This document shows, in pieces, positions 1-5,193 of a stretch of DNA of 5,193 nt. A model generated the notes under the pieces. It ran no database searches, was not told the origin of the DNA, and saw nothing but the letters and a program-made list of their open reading frames with translations. Numbering within the stretch: position 1 is the first letter of the stretch; the number at the start of each line of letters is the position of its first letter. The position numbers were made by a program, and so were the translations under genes. This DNA comes from Weeksellaceae bacterium (GTDB taxonomy: Bacteria > Bacteroidota > Bacteroidia > Flavobacteriales > Weeksellaceae), in contig JAKOOI010000201.1 in the NCBI GenBank assembly GCA_022701475.1, forward strand, positions 1 to 5,193, written 5' to 3'.

Positions 1-612
1 ACCTTCGTCAGCTGCACCGTACTTAACCTTGAAAACCTGCAGCTGGAAACCTTTAACCGGGAACAGTGCCGGTTCGGGTACCGGGATTCCGTATTCAAGC
101 AGGAAGGAAAAGGAAAATATGTCATCCTGGAAGTTGCCCTCCGGCTGACCCGGAAAAACCACATCCTGAAAACTTCTTACGGAGCCATACAGTCAGAACT
201 GGCGCAGGCCGGGATTACCAACCCGACCATCCGGGATGTGGCGCATGCCGTCATCAGCATCCGCCGGAGCAAGCTCCCGGATCCGAAGCAGACCGGCAAT
301 GCGGGAAGCTTTTTTAAGAACCCTACCCTCCCACAGCAGCAGTTTGAAGACCTCCGGCAACAGTTTCCGGACATTCCGGGATACCCGAACGGCGATTTTG
401 TTAAAGTACCGGCCGGATGGCTGATCGAACAGGCCGGATGGAAAGGTAAGCAGATCGGAAATGCCGCTTCCCATGCGCTTCAGGCACTGGTGATCATCAA
501 TGCCACCGGAAATGCCACCGGCAAAGAAATCTTTGACTTCTCCACCATGATCATCCGTTCCGTAAAAGAAAAATTCGGAACCGAACTGGAAAGGGAGGTG
601 AATATTGTTTAA
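1..612 (+). CDS. murB: UDP-N-acetylenolpyruvoylglucosamine reductase (MurB), 5'-truncated by the window edge
   Basis: MurB is the cytoplasmic FAD enzyme that uses NADPH to reduce UDP-GlcNAc-enolpyruvate to UDP-MurNAc, the second committed step of peptidoglycan precursor synthesis. The frame is open from base 1 and gives 203 visible residues, roughly the C-terminal 60% of a protein usually near 340 residues; the N-terminal FAD-binding part lies outside. Visible landmarks are FGYRDSVFK (visible residues 25-33), typical of type I MurB, and SKLPDPKQTGNAGSFFKNP (90-108), whose Ser103 matches the catalytic serine of E. coli MurB (Ser229). The stretch KVPAGWLIEQAGWKG follows, and the C-terminal LEREV carries Glu199, matching E. 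coli Glu325. All landmarks are intact, so the enzyme should be active. GC is high (37 of 60 bases in 181-240). proC follows after 66 bp on the same strand, with no obvious pathway link. Confidence 0.96.
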   Translation, partial: TFVSCTVLNLENLQLETFNREQCRFGYRDSVFKQEGKGKYVILEVALRLTRKNHILKTSYGAIQSELAQAGITNPTIRDVAHAVISIRRSKLPDPKQTGNAGSFFKNPTLPQQQFEDLRQQFPDIPGYPNGDFVKVPAGWLIEQAGWKGKQIGNAASHALQALVIINATGNATGKEIFDFSTMIIRSVKEKFGTELEREVNIV

Positions 613-628
613 ACCAACCTCAATCAAT

Positions 629-655
629 TTTGTCAGAATTCTGAACTTTGACAAA
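629..655. repeat. Nested inverted repeat in the murB-proC gap
   Basis: A perfect 7-bp inverted repeat, TTTGTCA (629-635) and TGACAAA (649-655), encloses a 13-base spacer. Overlapping its left arm is a perfect 12-bp palindrome, TCAGAATTCTGA (633-644). The two pairings share bases, so a transcript could form one or the other but not both. No T-tract follows on the + strand, so it is a poor intrinsic terminator for murB. It lies 24 bp upstream of the proC start, where an operator or leader hairpin could sit. GAACTTTG (643-650), inside it, matches the Bacteroidota -7 consensus TAnnTTTG at all but one base, but no TTTG lies 19 bp upstream. The role is unknown. Confidence 0.45.
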
Positions 656-661
656 GTGACC

Positions 662-681
662 CACTAAAAAAAACACCTATG
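662..681 (+). promoter_or_regulatory. A-rich translation start region of proC, no Shine-Dalgarno
   Basis: The bases before the ATG at 679 are a run of eight A followed by CACCT, with no GGAGG-like element. A-rich leaders without Shine-Dalgarno are usual in Bacteroidota, so this supports both the start choice and the taxonomic guess. The ATG lies directly before the Rossmann strand (MKIAVLGAGKMG), where ProC proteins normally begin. Confidence 0.5.
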
Positions 682-1482
682 AAAATTGCTGTTCTCGGAG
701 CCGGAAAAATGGGCTTGTCTTTTTCAAAATCATTTCTTAAATATGAGCTGATACAGCCTGAAGACCTTCATTTAATCATAAGAAATGAAGAAAAGCGGCC
801 TGAAATATCCGGAGAATTCCCGGCCTCAAGGATCTCTACTCCGGATCAGGTAACAGAACCGGATGCCGACATCATCATCATTGCCGTAAAACCCCAGGAC
901 TTCCTGGAGGCCGTGAAAAACTTCAGGTTCCGGCTGAAAGAAAACCAGATGATCCTGTCGATTATGGCCGGAATTAAGATTGATAAAATCCAGAAGGCGC
1001 TGCATCATCCGCTGGTGGTAAGGGCCATGCCTAATTCCCCAACACTTCTCGGCATGGGAATAACCGGCTATACCGCTGCGGAGGGAATCGCTTTCAGCCA
1101 GCTGATGAATATTGAAAGACTGCTGAACTCTACCGGAAGATCAGTGTATCTGGAAAATGAAGACCTGCTGGACGGCGTAACCGCCCTTTCCGGAAGCGGG
1201 CCGGCCTACTTCTATTACATTGTCGATGCCATGATCAGGGCCGGCGTTGAAATGGGAATACAGGAAAACCTGTCCCGGCTTTTTGTAAAGCAGACCATGC
1301 TGGGAGCCTATCACCTGATCAACAATTCCGAAAAGAACCTCGAAGAACTTATCAGCGATGTTGCCTCAAAAGGAGGGACCACGGAAGCTGCTCTCAAAAC
1401 CTTTCAGGAAAACGGCCTCAAAGACATCCTTCAGCAAGGCATCCTGAATGCGGAAAAACGGGCCAGGGAACTGAACGGATAA
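679..1482 (+). CDS. proC: Pyrroline-5-carboxylate reductase (ProC)
   Basis: ProC reduces 1-pyrroline-5-carboxylate to L-proline with NAD(P)H, the last step of proline synthesis, in the cytoplasm, usually as a decamer. The 267 residues match the usual family length (E. coli ProC has 269). An N-terminal Rossmann fold opens with GAGKMG (residues 7-12), followed by IIIIAVKPQDF (65-75) at the cofactor site, SIMAGIKIDKI (94-104) and VVRAMPNSP (113-121). The C-terminal helical dimer domain has ALSGSGPAYFYYIVDAM (169-185) and the ProC signature around DVASKGGTTEAAL (227-239), which forms the substrate pocket. No key motif is missing. It follows murB on the same strand with a 66-bp gap and converges on the lipoprotein gene. 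Lines I counted are near 45% GC. Co-transcription with murB is possible but not shown. Confidence 0.97.
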   Translation: MKIAVLGAGKMGLSFSKSFLKYELIQPEDLHLIIRNEEKRPEISGEFPASRISTPDQVTEPDADIIIIAVKPQDFLEAVKNFRFRLKENQMILSIMAGIKIDKIQKALHHPLVVRAMPNSPTLLGMGITGYTAAEGIAFSQLMNIERLLNSTGRSVYLENEDLLDGVTALSGSGPAYFYYIVDAMIRAGVEMGIQENLSRLFVKQTMLGAYHLINNSEKNLEELISDVASKGGTTEAALKTFQENGLKDILQQGILNAEKRARELNG

Positions 1483-1580
1483 ATTGACAGGGATTTTTCA
1501 TATCGGACTTAATACGATCAGTCTATCATACAATTGTCTTCATTCTTCTGCTGCTGCTTTTATCTATATCGGTTTATGAA
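1483..1580. other. Gap between convergent genes, no clear terminator
   Basis: This is the space between the proC stop and the stop of the - strand lipoprotein gene. I looked for a stem followed by a T-run on either strand and found none that convinces; the only palindrome is the 8-bp ACAATTGT. The heptamer ATATCGG occurs twice in direct orientation, about 65 bp apart. A + strand reading frame through it encodes a strongly hydrophobic stretch but has no ATG upstream of it (see findings). Confidence 0.5.
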
Positions 1581-2702
1581 TTAAGGTTTCATTTTTATTT
1601 TGTTTTTATGGACATATCCTTTTTTACCTTCTCCGGTCTGTATCAACAGCCAATCTCCAGAATTGTCTAAAATTTCAACTTTCTCCCCTGACTTTACCTG
1701 TTGCAGGATTTGGGACGAAGTGTTTTTCTCTTCCCTCAAATTGGCGTAACCATCAGGATCCTGAATTTCACCATATTCCTTTTTTCGGATATCATCCTGT
1801 AATACCTCATATTCCTGTGTATATTTTTCCAGATCATCATATCCGAAATAGGAATTCTTTTTAAATATTTCGGTTAATTCAGGGTAAGAGACGTAGATAT
1901 TATGCAACAATTCATACGACATATCGGTTTGAATATCTACCTCTTCTTTATTTTCAAAGCCAAGTTGTAAAAGAAAAGCAATCGCTCTTTCCAGGTTTTT
2001 CCGGGATATAGAGGTAGATGCTATAATTTTTTGTTGATTATCTGCCAGATAAAAAGTTAAAGCATACAAAAAATAATCTTTCGGCTGCAATTTTCTCAGT
2101 AATTTCTCTCTGATCTTATAGGAATGGTTATAAAAAACAAATGCCAGTTTATAACTTTCTTCAATATCTTCCCAGTTTCCAATAGTTCTGAGAGCTGACT
2201 GTAATAAATTTTCATTTTTTTCATAATCAAATAAAATAACTATATCTGCGGCCAGGTCAACATTATTAAAAGCTACCAGTAGTATCGATGTGAGATCATC
2301 CTGATAGATTATTTTATTGAGAGCAGTTACCTCCTCAAAATACGGGTACTTTGAGTTATCATTGACTTTTTCACGGATACTGTCCAGATCCGGCAAAATA
2401 TCATTCCCTATTTTGATGTATTTTCCTTCTTTAGAAATCTGATAGTTTGTAGGCTCATTAAAAATCAAAAGATCGTTATACCCGTTTTGAAGTGTTTCCG
2501 GCTGAATTCCCAACAATTCTGCGTTTACCTTATTAAAGTTTTCCTGCGTATTTTTGAAATTATTTTTAGAAAAATAACTTTCTATTATTTCAGTTTCTTT
2601 TTTATCCATTTTGTTTTCTTTTTCCTGTGAATGACACGAAAATGCTGTCACTATTAAAACGGCTGACAGAACTATACAATTTATATTTCTATTGAGCATC
2701 AT
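1581..2702 (-). CDS. Putative lipoprotein with C-terminal bacterial SH3 domain; candidate immunity protein
   Basis: The protein has 373 residues. A short N-region (MMLNRN) is followed by a hydrophobic stretch and a lipobox-like TAFSC, so Cys23 is the likely lipidated residue of the mature protein. Ala at -3 is weaker than the usual Leu. HSQEKE follows the Cys without a clear acidic run, so export to the cell surface is undecided and a periplasm-facing location is plausible. Residues 37-305 look largely helical, rich in Lys, Glu, Asn, Leu and Ile, and match no family I recognise. Residues 310-373 form an SH3-like domain, which in bacterial envelope proteins commonly binds cell wall. The start overlaps the upstream effector gene by 14 nt; ATGATG offers two adjacent starts. 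Position, AT-rich composition and envelope location suggest an immunity protein against the upstream cell-wall enzyme. An accessory cell-wall-binding protein is the alternative. Confidence 0.8.
   Translation of the reverse strand: MMLNRNINCIVLSAVLIVTAFSCHSQEKENKMDKKETEIIESYFSKNNFKNTQENFNKVNAELLGIQPETLQNGYNDLLIFNEPTNYQISKEGKYIKIGNDILPDLDSIREKVNDNSKYPYFEEVTALNKIIYQDDLTSILLVAFNNVDLAADIVILFDYEKNENLLQSALRTIGNWEDIEESYKLAFVFYNHSYKIREKLLRKLQPKDYFLYALTFYLADNQQKIIASTSISRKNLERAIAFLLQLGFENKEEVDIQTDMSYELLHNIYVSYPELTEIFKKNSYFGYDDLEKYTQEYEVLQDDIRKKEYGEIQDPDGYANLREEKNTSSQILQQVKSGEKVEILDNSGDWLLIQTGEGKKGYVHKNKIKMKP
1584..1775 (-). other. Bacterial SH3 domain of the lipoprotein
   Basis: Residues 310-373 carry the usual landmarks in order: DPDGYANLRE, then SQILQQVKSGEKVEILDNSGD split by the beta turn, then DWLLIQT and the closing GYVHKNKI. 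This matches bacterial SH3 (SH3_3-type) domains, which often mediate contact with peptidoglycan. The domain ends the protein almost exactly, leaving only KMKP. If the protein is an immunity factor, this domain could hold it at the wall or shield the effector's substrate; that is inference. Confidence 0.85.
2689..2702 (-). other. 14-nt stop-start overlap of effector and lipoprotein genes
   Basis: Read on the - strand, the sequence ATGATGCTCAATAG holds both start codons of the lipoprotein gene and ends with the TAG stop of the large gene, in different frames. Such overlaps usually mean one mRNA and translational coupling, as is common for effector-immunity pairs. No separate promoter for the lipoprotein gene was sought inside the upstream coding sequence. 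Confidence 0.9.
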
Positions 2703-5193
2703 ACTTTTTATTTTTTCTTATAACTGTATCTTTTGGATCGGCAGTTGTACCATAGAAATCAAACATATTATTTAAGTTATTTGTTTCTTCAACATATATA
2801 TAAACTTTTCTACCCTTTGCTATCTGTTCAGAATATTTTTTTTGAATTATAGACATATCCTTATTATAAACTCTTAAGCATCCGTGAGTAACCATTAAAG
2901 GACCATTATCTGACAATCCTTTTTTCCCATCACCCATTGTATGCCCACTATGTAGTAAGATTCCAGATCGCTTTGATGCATTTAGGGCATCTCCTGCTTT
3001 TGGACTTAAACGAATAGTTCCGTGATTACCAAATGAAACACCGCTATTTGGGTAAGCTTGACCTTTTAAATTAGGTATATTAAGCTCTTGTTTTGTATTC
3101 CATAAGCCATTTGGAACATTCCCATATCCACCATTTGTATATCTATCTTCTCCACCAGTACCTAAACCTAAAACGTAACATTTATGTAAAATTTCAGCAT
3201 TATCAAAAAAAACTAAAAGGCCCTCTTTTTTTCTATCTTTGGGAACTATAACATCTATATAAGTAGTAAAATTATCCGCATTATATTTTGAATCATATGT
3301 TGAATATTTTCCTTTTATAAATCGATTATTAATTTTATCATACGTACAAGAATCAATCTTAAAAATAACAGATGTTATTTCATTAAATACCTTTTGTTTT
3401 TCATCATAGTTTGAAGATTTTATTCCTTTTGAAATTGTTTTGCTAACATTCTTGCCTACCAGTGGACAAATTTTACCTTTGACATCTTTTGAATTATTTG
3501 CTTTTTTATTGATTCCTTTCCATTTAAAGAATATCATTCCACTTGAAACAGCTAAATCTAATCTTTCTCCTATAGCATTAGGATTTATTATGACATCAAT
3601 GTTATTATTTTTTATAGTGTATTGATTACAATATTTGTAAAAAGACTTTCCAGTTACTTGTATTAATCCTCTTCCACGATAATTCCAACCATCGTTTGAA
3701 TCAGTATTGCCTAATACTTTCGCCTTGACTGCAGGTGGAGAATAGGCATAATTTGCGATTTTAATCTGGATTTCTTTTGGGACATCTATTGCTTTTGGAT
3801 CTTTTCTATTTTTGATAGCCCTACCCCATATTTTTGCTTTTTCCCTACCTTCAGGTGTCTGAAAAGCCTTAAATTCTATTATTAGTGCTTCCCAATAATA
3901 ATTAAAATTCTCCCCTTCTTTTAACGAGAGCGCATCTCCGGATTCTATTTTTGCCTGAGCAAAAAAATGAGCCTTGTTCCAACAGGTATTCATTTGCAGG
4001 TCCTTCATGTATTTCGTATAGGTTTCCGCTACGATTTTGAGCTTTTCGTCGGTTGCCTCCGGAAAAATGGTTTTCAGGTCTGCCGGCGTTACAGGCTTGT
4101 CACACCTCGGACATTTTCCCTCCTCTTTCTTCTCTTCCCTTATCACCTCCACCACGCTTACACTCTTCCCCTTCACCATCGGTGTCGGCATTGCATCCTG
4201 CGTGACTGCCATAACAGCGGAGATGACGGCAGTTTCGGCGTAAAGGACCTCGATGAAATAATCCTGCCGGTGGCTGTCGCTGCCGCCATCCTTAGCTTTA
4301 TCAAACATTTTTCCGGTCAGCTGCACACCGATGTAATTTTCGTCTCCGGTAAGGATCCAGTCTCTTTCATAGAGGAGGTCGTTGGTCCAGGTGAGATTAT
4401 CTTCTTCCCAGATCTTCACCTGTACTTTTTTGTTTTTCATTCCCCGGGCCATGATTTTCAGGATGACGGCAGCCCCGGCTCTGGAAGCGTGGAGCCTGTT
4501 CCCGCCGGTATCCACGAATTCCGCACTCAGGATTTTACCCTGACCGTCGCCCTGGCTTCTTCCGCCTACGGTCACGGGAAATTTCGGGGAGTCCGGGGCT
4601 GGCTTCGGTTTGTCAGCCCGCGGAAGGGAAACCGGTACCGTGACAGGCCAGGTCCTTTGCCTTGGCGGAGGCGGCATATAAGCGGGATTGACAACATTGA
4701 TGTTCGGGCTGGCCTTTTCAACAGAAGCCGACACCACATCAGCGGTCACGTAATATTCATGGAGTGCACCTTCGCTCCGGTCACCGGCAGCCGTCCTGGC
4801 ATTAGCAATGTGGACTGCCATCGTATAGGCCGGCAGCCGGAACACCGCTTGCGCAATGCCGTTCAGGTCTACGCTGCCGAGCAGGGGAATGCTGTTGATC
4901 CTGTTCAGCGCATTGACGGCCGGATGGTGGCCCGCTCCCCTGGCATCATCTTCCCAAAGTGTGAAAGAAACCTGCATCTTGAACATTTCCACGCAATAGG
5001 CCCTGGCGATCACGGTGTCGCGGTAACTCAGCTTTTTCCCTTTCGGGATCGGTTTGTAATTGATGTCCAGCAGCTCTACTTTCGAGATGACAGGTTTTCC
5101 TGCCCGCTGCGGATGAACGGTGAGCTTACCCTCGCGGTCTCCCTGCCGCACTACGATCCTGATTCCTTTGTGCAGCAGGCTCTTCTGGCCGAA
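2689..5193 (-). CDS. Modular cell-wall-targeting effector: tandem beta repeats, GH19-like domain, L,D-transpeptidase domain (5' end off-window)
   Basis: This is a predicted secreted antibacterial enzyme acting on peptidoglycan. The frame stays open to the right edge (14 codons beyond the GTG at 5149-5151), so the true start and N-terminus are outside; 834 residues are visible. Numbering from that GTG: two related beta-rich repeats (about 22-157 and 206-336) joined by a Pro-rich linker, a charged linker (IREEKKEEGK) with CPRC at 347-350, a GH19-like glycosidase domain (about 357-600), and a YkuD-like L,D-transpeptidase domain (about 628-788). The repeats and CxxC resemble, from memory, proteins linked to Bacteroidota secretion systems; this is not verified. 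The next gene overlaps by 14 nt and encodes a possible immunity lipoprotein. GC drops sharply near residue 378, suggesting the toxin part was acquired separately. Alternatives are a phage- or tailocin-derived lysin or a self-directed wall-remodelling enzyme; the T6SS link is inference. Confidence 0.82.
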   Translation of the reverse strand, partial: FGQKSLLHKGIRIVVRQGDREGKLTVHPQRAGKPVISKVELLDINYKPIPKGKKLSYRDTVIARAYCVEMFKMQVSFTLWEDDARGAGHHPAVNALNRINSIPLLGSVDLNGIAQAVFRLPAYTMAVHIANARTAAGDRSEGALHEYYVTADVVSASVEKASPNINVVNPAYMPPPPRQRTWPVTVPVSLPRADKPKPAPDSPKFPVTVGGRSQGDGQGKILSAEFVDTGGNRLHASRAGAAVILKIMARGMKNKKVQVKIWEEDNLTWTNDLLYERDWILTGDENYIGVQLTGKMFDKAKDGGSDSHRQDYFIEVLYAETAVISAVMAVTQDAMPTPMVKGKSVSVVEVIREEKKEEGKCPRCDKPVTPADLKTIFPEATDEKLKIVAETYTKYMKDLQMNTCWNKAHFFAQAKIESGDALSLKEGENFNYYWEALIIEFKAFQTPEGREKAKIWGRAIKNRKDPKAIDVPKEIQIKIANYAYSPPAVKAKVLGNTDSNDGWNYRGRGLIQVTGKSFYKYCNQYTIKNNNIDVIINPNAIGERLDLAVSSGMIFFKWKGINKKANNSKDVKGKICPLVGKNVSKTISKGIKSSNYDEKQKVFNEITSVIFKIDSCTYDKINNRFIKGKYSTYDSKYNADNFTTYIDVIVPKDRKKEGLLVFFDNAEILHKCYVLGLGTGGEDRYTNGGYGNVPNGLWNTKQELNIPNLKGQAYPNSGVSFGNHGTIRLSPKAGDALNASKRSGILLHSGHTMGDGKKGLSDNGPLMVTHGCLRVYNKDMSIIQKKYSEQIAKGRKVYIYVEETNNLNNMFDFYGTTADPKDTVIRKNKKYDAQ
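2788..3270 (-). other. YkuD-like L,D-transpeptidase domain
   Basis: L,D-transpeptidases use a cysteine to act on tetrapeptide stems, making 3-3 cross-links or exchanging or trimming the terminal residue. Residues about 628-788 begin with a beta-rich part (YIDVIVP, GLLVFFDNAEI), then GGYGNVPNGLWNT, which resembles the conserved TPxG strand of YkuD domains, and FGNHGTIRLS. The catalytic region has HSGH (734-737) and THGCLR (755-760). From His737 there are exactly 17 residues before THGC, fitting the family pattern HX14-17[S/T]HGC. Cys758 is the predicted nucleophile, with His737 and His756 beside it. About 30 further residues, rich in Asn, Asp and Lys, end the protein. L,D-transpeptidase-related T6SS effectors are known in Proteobacteria. 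Whether this domain cuts, cross-links or exchanges cannot be told from sequence. Confidence 0.82.
3352..4083 (-). other. GH19 chitinase/endolysin-like domain
   Basis: GH19 enzymes hydrolyse beta-1,4 N-acetylglucosamine linkages; bacterial and phage members often act on peptidoglycan. Residues about 357-600 begin with a helical lead-in (PADLKTIFPEA), then AHFFAQAKIESG (394-405), the usual first catalytic helix, with Glu403 as the expected general acid. KEGENFNYYWEAL follows, a region where family members carry ExxNY. YRGRGLIQVTGKSFY (491-505) is the most typical GH19 motif. LDLAVSSGMIFFKWKGINKKA and ISKGIKSSNYDEKQKVFNEI complete the C-terminal lobe. Lys401 and Ile402 replace the Gly/Ala-His often seen before the catalytic Glu, as in AHESG, but the Glu is kept. 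The substrate, cell wall or chitin, is inferred from the adjoining transpeptidase domain. Confidence 0.85.
4102..4144 (-). other. Charged linker with CxxC motif before the toxin domains
   Basis: Residues 337-350 read IREEKKEEGK followed by CPRC (Cys347, Cys350). The motif sits between the last beta repeat and the GH19-like domain, just N-terminal to the drop in GC. No second Cys pair suitable for a zinc ribbon is close by (Cys390 is single), so it may be a small disulfide or a conserved join motif. I recall Cys-containing joins at the start of GH19-like domains in Flavobacteria, unverified. Confidence 0.5.
4144..4536 (-). other. Second beta-rich repeat domain
   Basis: Residues about 206-336 start with ILSAEFVDTGGNRL, run through VQVKIWEED (244-251) and reach RQDYFIEVLYAET (295-307). 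The order and spacing of hydrophobic strands, the WE-acidic turn and the [HR]-[EQ]-x-Y motif parallel the first repeat (4681-5088), so the two look like an ancient tandem duplication. The fold is probably an Ig-like or other beta sandwich serving as spacer, adaptor or carrier-docking part. No catalytic motif is seen. Confidence 0.6.
4567..4683 (-). other. Proline-rich linker between the two repeats
   Basis: Residues about 157-195 contain PPPP, many Lys-Pro and Ala-Pro pairs, and PVTV twice (WPVTVPV and FPVTVGG). The two PVTV copies use different codons, so any duplication is old or the similarity is by chance. It is probably an extended, flexible connector. Confidence 0.6.
4681..5088 (-). other. 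First beta-rich repeat domain
   Basis: Residues about 22-157 start with ISKVELLDINYKPI, run through MQVSFTLWEDD (59-69) and end after HEYYVTADVV (131-140). The SKVEL-to-WEDD distance is 43 residues, against 39 from SAEFV to WEED in the second repeat. The acidic WEDD turn and HEYYVTA strand resemble, from memory, repeats in large Flavobacteria proteins that also carry PAAR-like, LysM or lytic domains; this is not checked. It likely belongs to the delivery or structural half of the protein. Confidence 0.6.

Larger units (their letters stand above)
1491..4020. other. AT-rich cassette: toxin domains plus putative immunity gene
   Basis: Hand counts of 60-base lines show a composition block. Lines starting at 2041, 3241, 3661, 3781 and 3841 have 19, 15, 20, 20 and 21 G+C (25-35%), and the line at 3961 has 21. 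The next lines, at 4021, 4081 and 4141, have 29, 32 and 33 (48-55%), and those at 4501 and 4861 have 36 and 35 (about 60%). On the left, proC is near 45% and murB near 60%. The block covers the C-terminal domains of the large protein and the whole lipoprotein gene but not the N-terminal repeats. This is the pattern expected of exchangeable toxin-immunity cassettes joined to a resident delivery module. Edges are approximate; the right one is the sharper. Confidence 0.7.

Noticed and set aside
66..317. + strand open frame overlapping murB in another frame
   Set aside because: It is rich in Pro, Arg, Gly and His with no domain, and lies wholly within the true murB frame.
193..654. Long - strand open frame opposite murB
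   Set aside because: It lies antisense to well-conserved MurB motifs and its protein resembles nothing I know; high GC makes such antisense frames common.
1483..1580. Bidirectional terminator between the convergent genes
   Set aside because: No stem of useful length followed by a T-run was found; only ACAATTGT and a direct ATATCGG repeat are present.
3440..3625. Hydrophobic + strand frame opposite the GH19-like domain
   Set aside because: It is antisense to clear GH19 sequence in AT-rich DNA, which readily gives Phe/Leu-rich frames.
4102..4113. Zinc ribbon at CPRC
   Set aside because: Only one CxxC pair is present and no second pair or His ligand lies at suitable spacing.
4037..4243. + strand frame opposite the linker and second repeat
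   Set aside because: It is a low-complexity Ser/Phe/Thr-rich product, antisense to the coding strand, with no leader or domain.
5149..5151. GTG as the true start of the large gene
   Set aside because: The frame is open upstream to the window edge, the residues before it look like continuous protein, and there is no leader sequence before it.
1..5193. CRISPR array, tRNA, rRNA, transposase or inverted-repeat-bounded element
   Set aside because: No regularly spaced repeats, no recognisable RNA gene and no transposase or integrase sequence were seen on either strand.

Overview
The window looks like a piece of a Bacteroidota chromosome, most likely a Flavobacteriia member of the Chryseobacterium type. 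This is an inference. The grounds are the A-rich translation starts without Shine-Dalgarno sequence, the lipoprotein style, and the resemblance of the large protein to modular proteins I recall from that group. No taxonomic marker gene is present.

Left part (1-1482, + strand, about 45-62% GC in the lines I counted): two housekeeping genes. First comes the 3' two-thirds of murB (UDP-N-acetylenolpyruvoylglucosamine reductase, peptidoglycan precursor synthesis; its 5' end is outside the window). After a 66-bp gap holding a nested palindrome comes complete proC (pyrroline-5-carboxylate reductase, last step of proline synthesis).

Middle (1483-1580): a 98-bp gap between convergent genes with no convincing terminator.

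Right part (1581-5193, - strand): a two-gene unit. The upstream gene enters from beyond the right edge and encodes at least 834 visible residues. In order they are two tandem beta-rich repeats, a charged linker with a CxxC, a GH19 chitinase/lysozyme-like domain, and a YkuD-like L,D-transpeptidase domain with an HX17-THGCLR catalytic motif. Its stop codon lies 14 nt inside the next gene, which encodes a 373-residue putative lipoprotein ending in a bacterial SH3 domain.

The best reading is a modular antibacterial effector, possibly delivered by a type VI secretion system, that attacks peptidoglycan through both glycan and peptide chemistry, followed by a candidate cell-envelope immunity lipoprotein. 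GC content supports the modular view: it falls from about 48-60% in the N-terminal module to about 25-42% in the toxin domains and the lipoprotein gene, with the step near position 4020. A 2.5-kb AT-rich toxin-immunity cassette thus sits between GC-richer sequences. Delivery system and immunity role are inferences; no secretion-system gene is visible.
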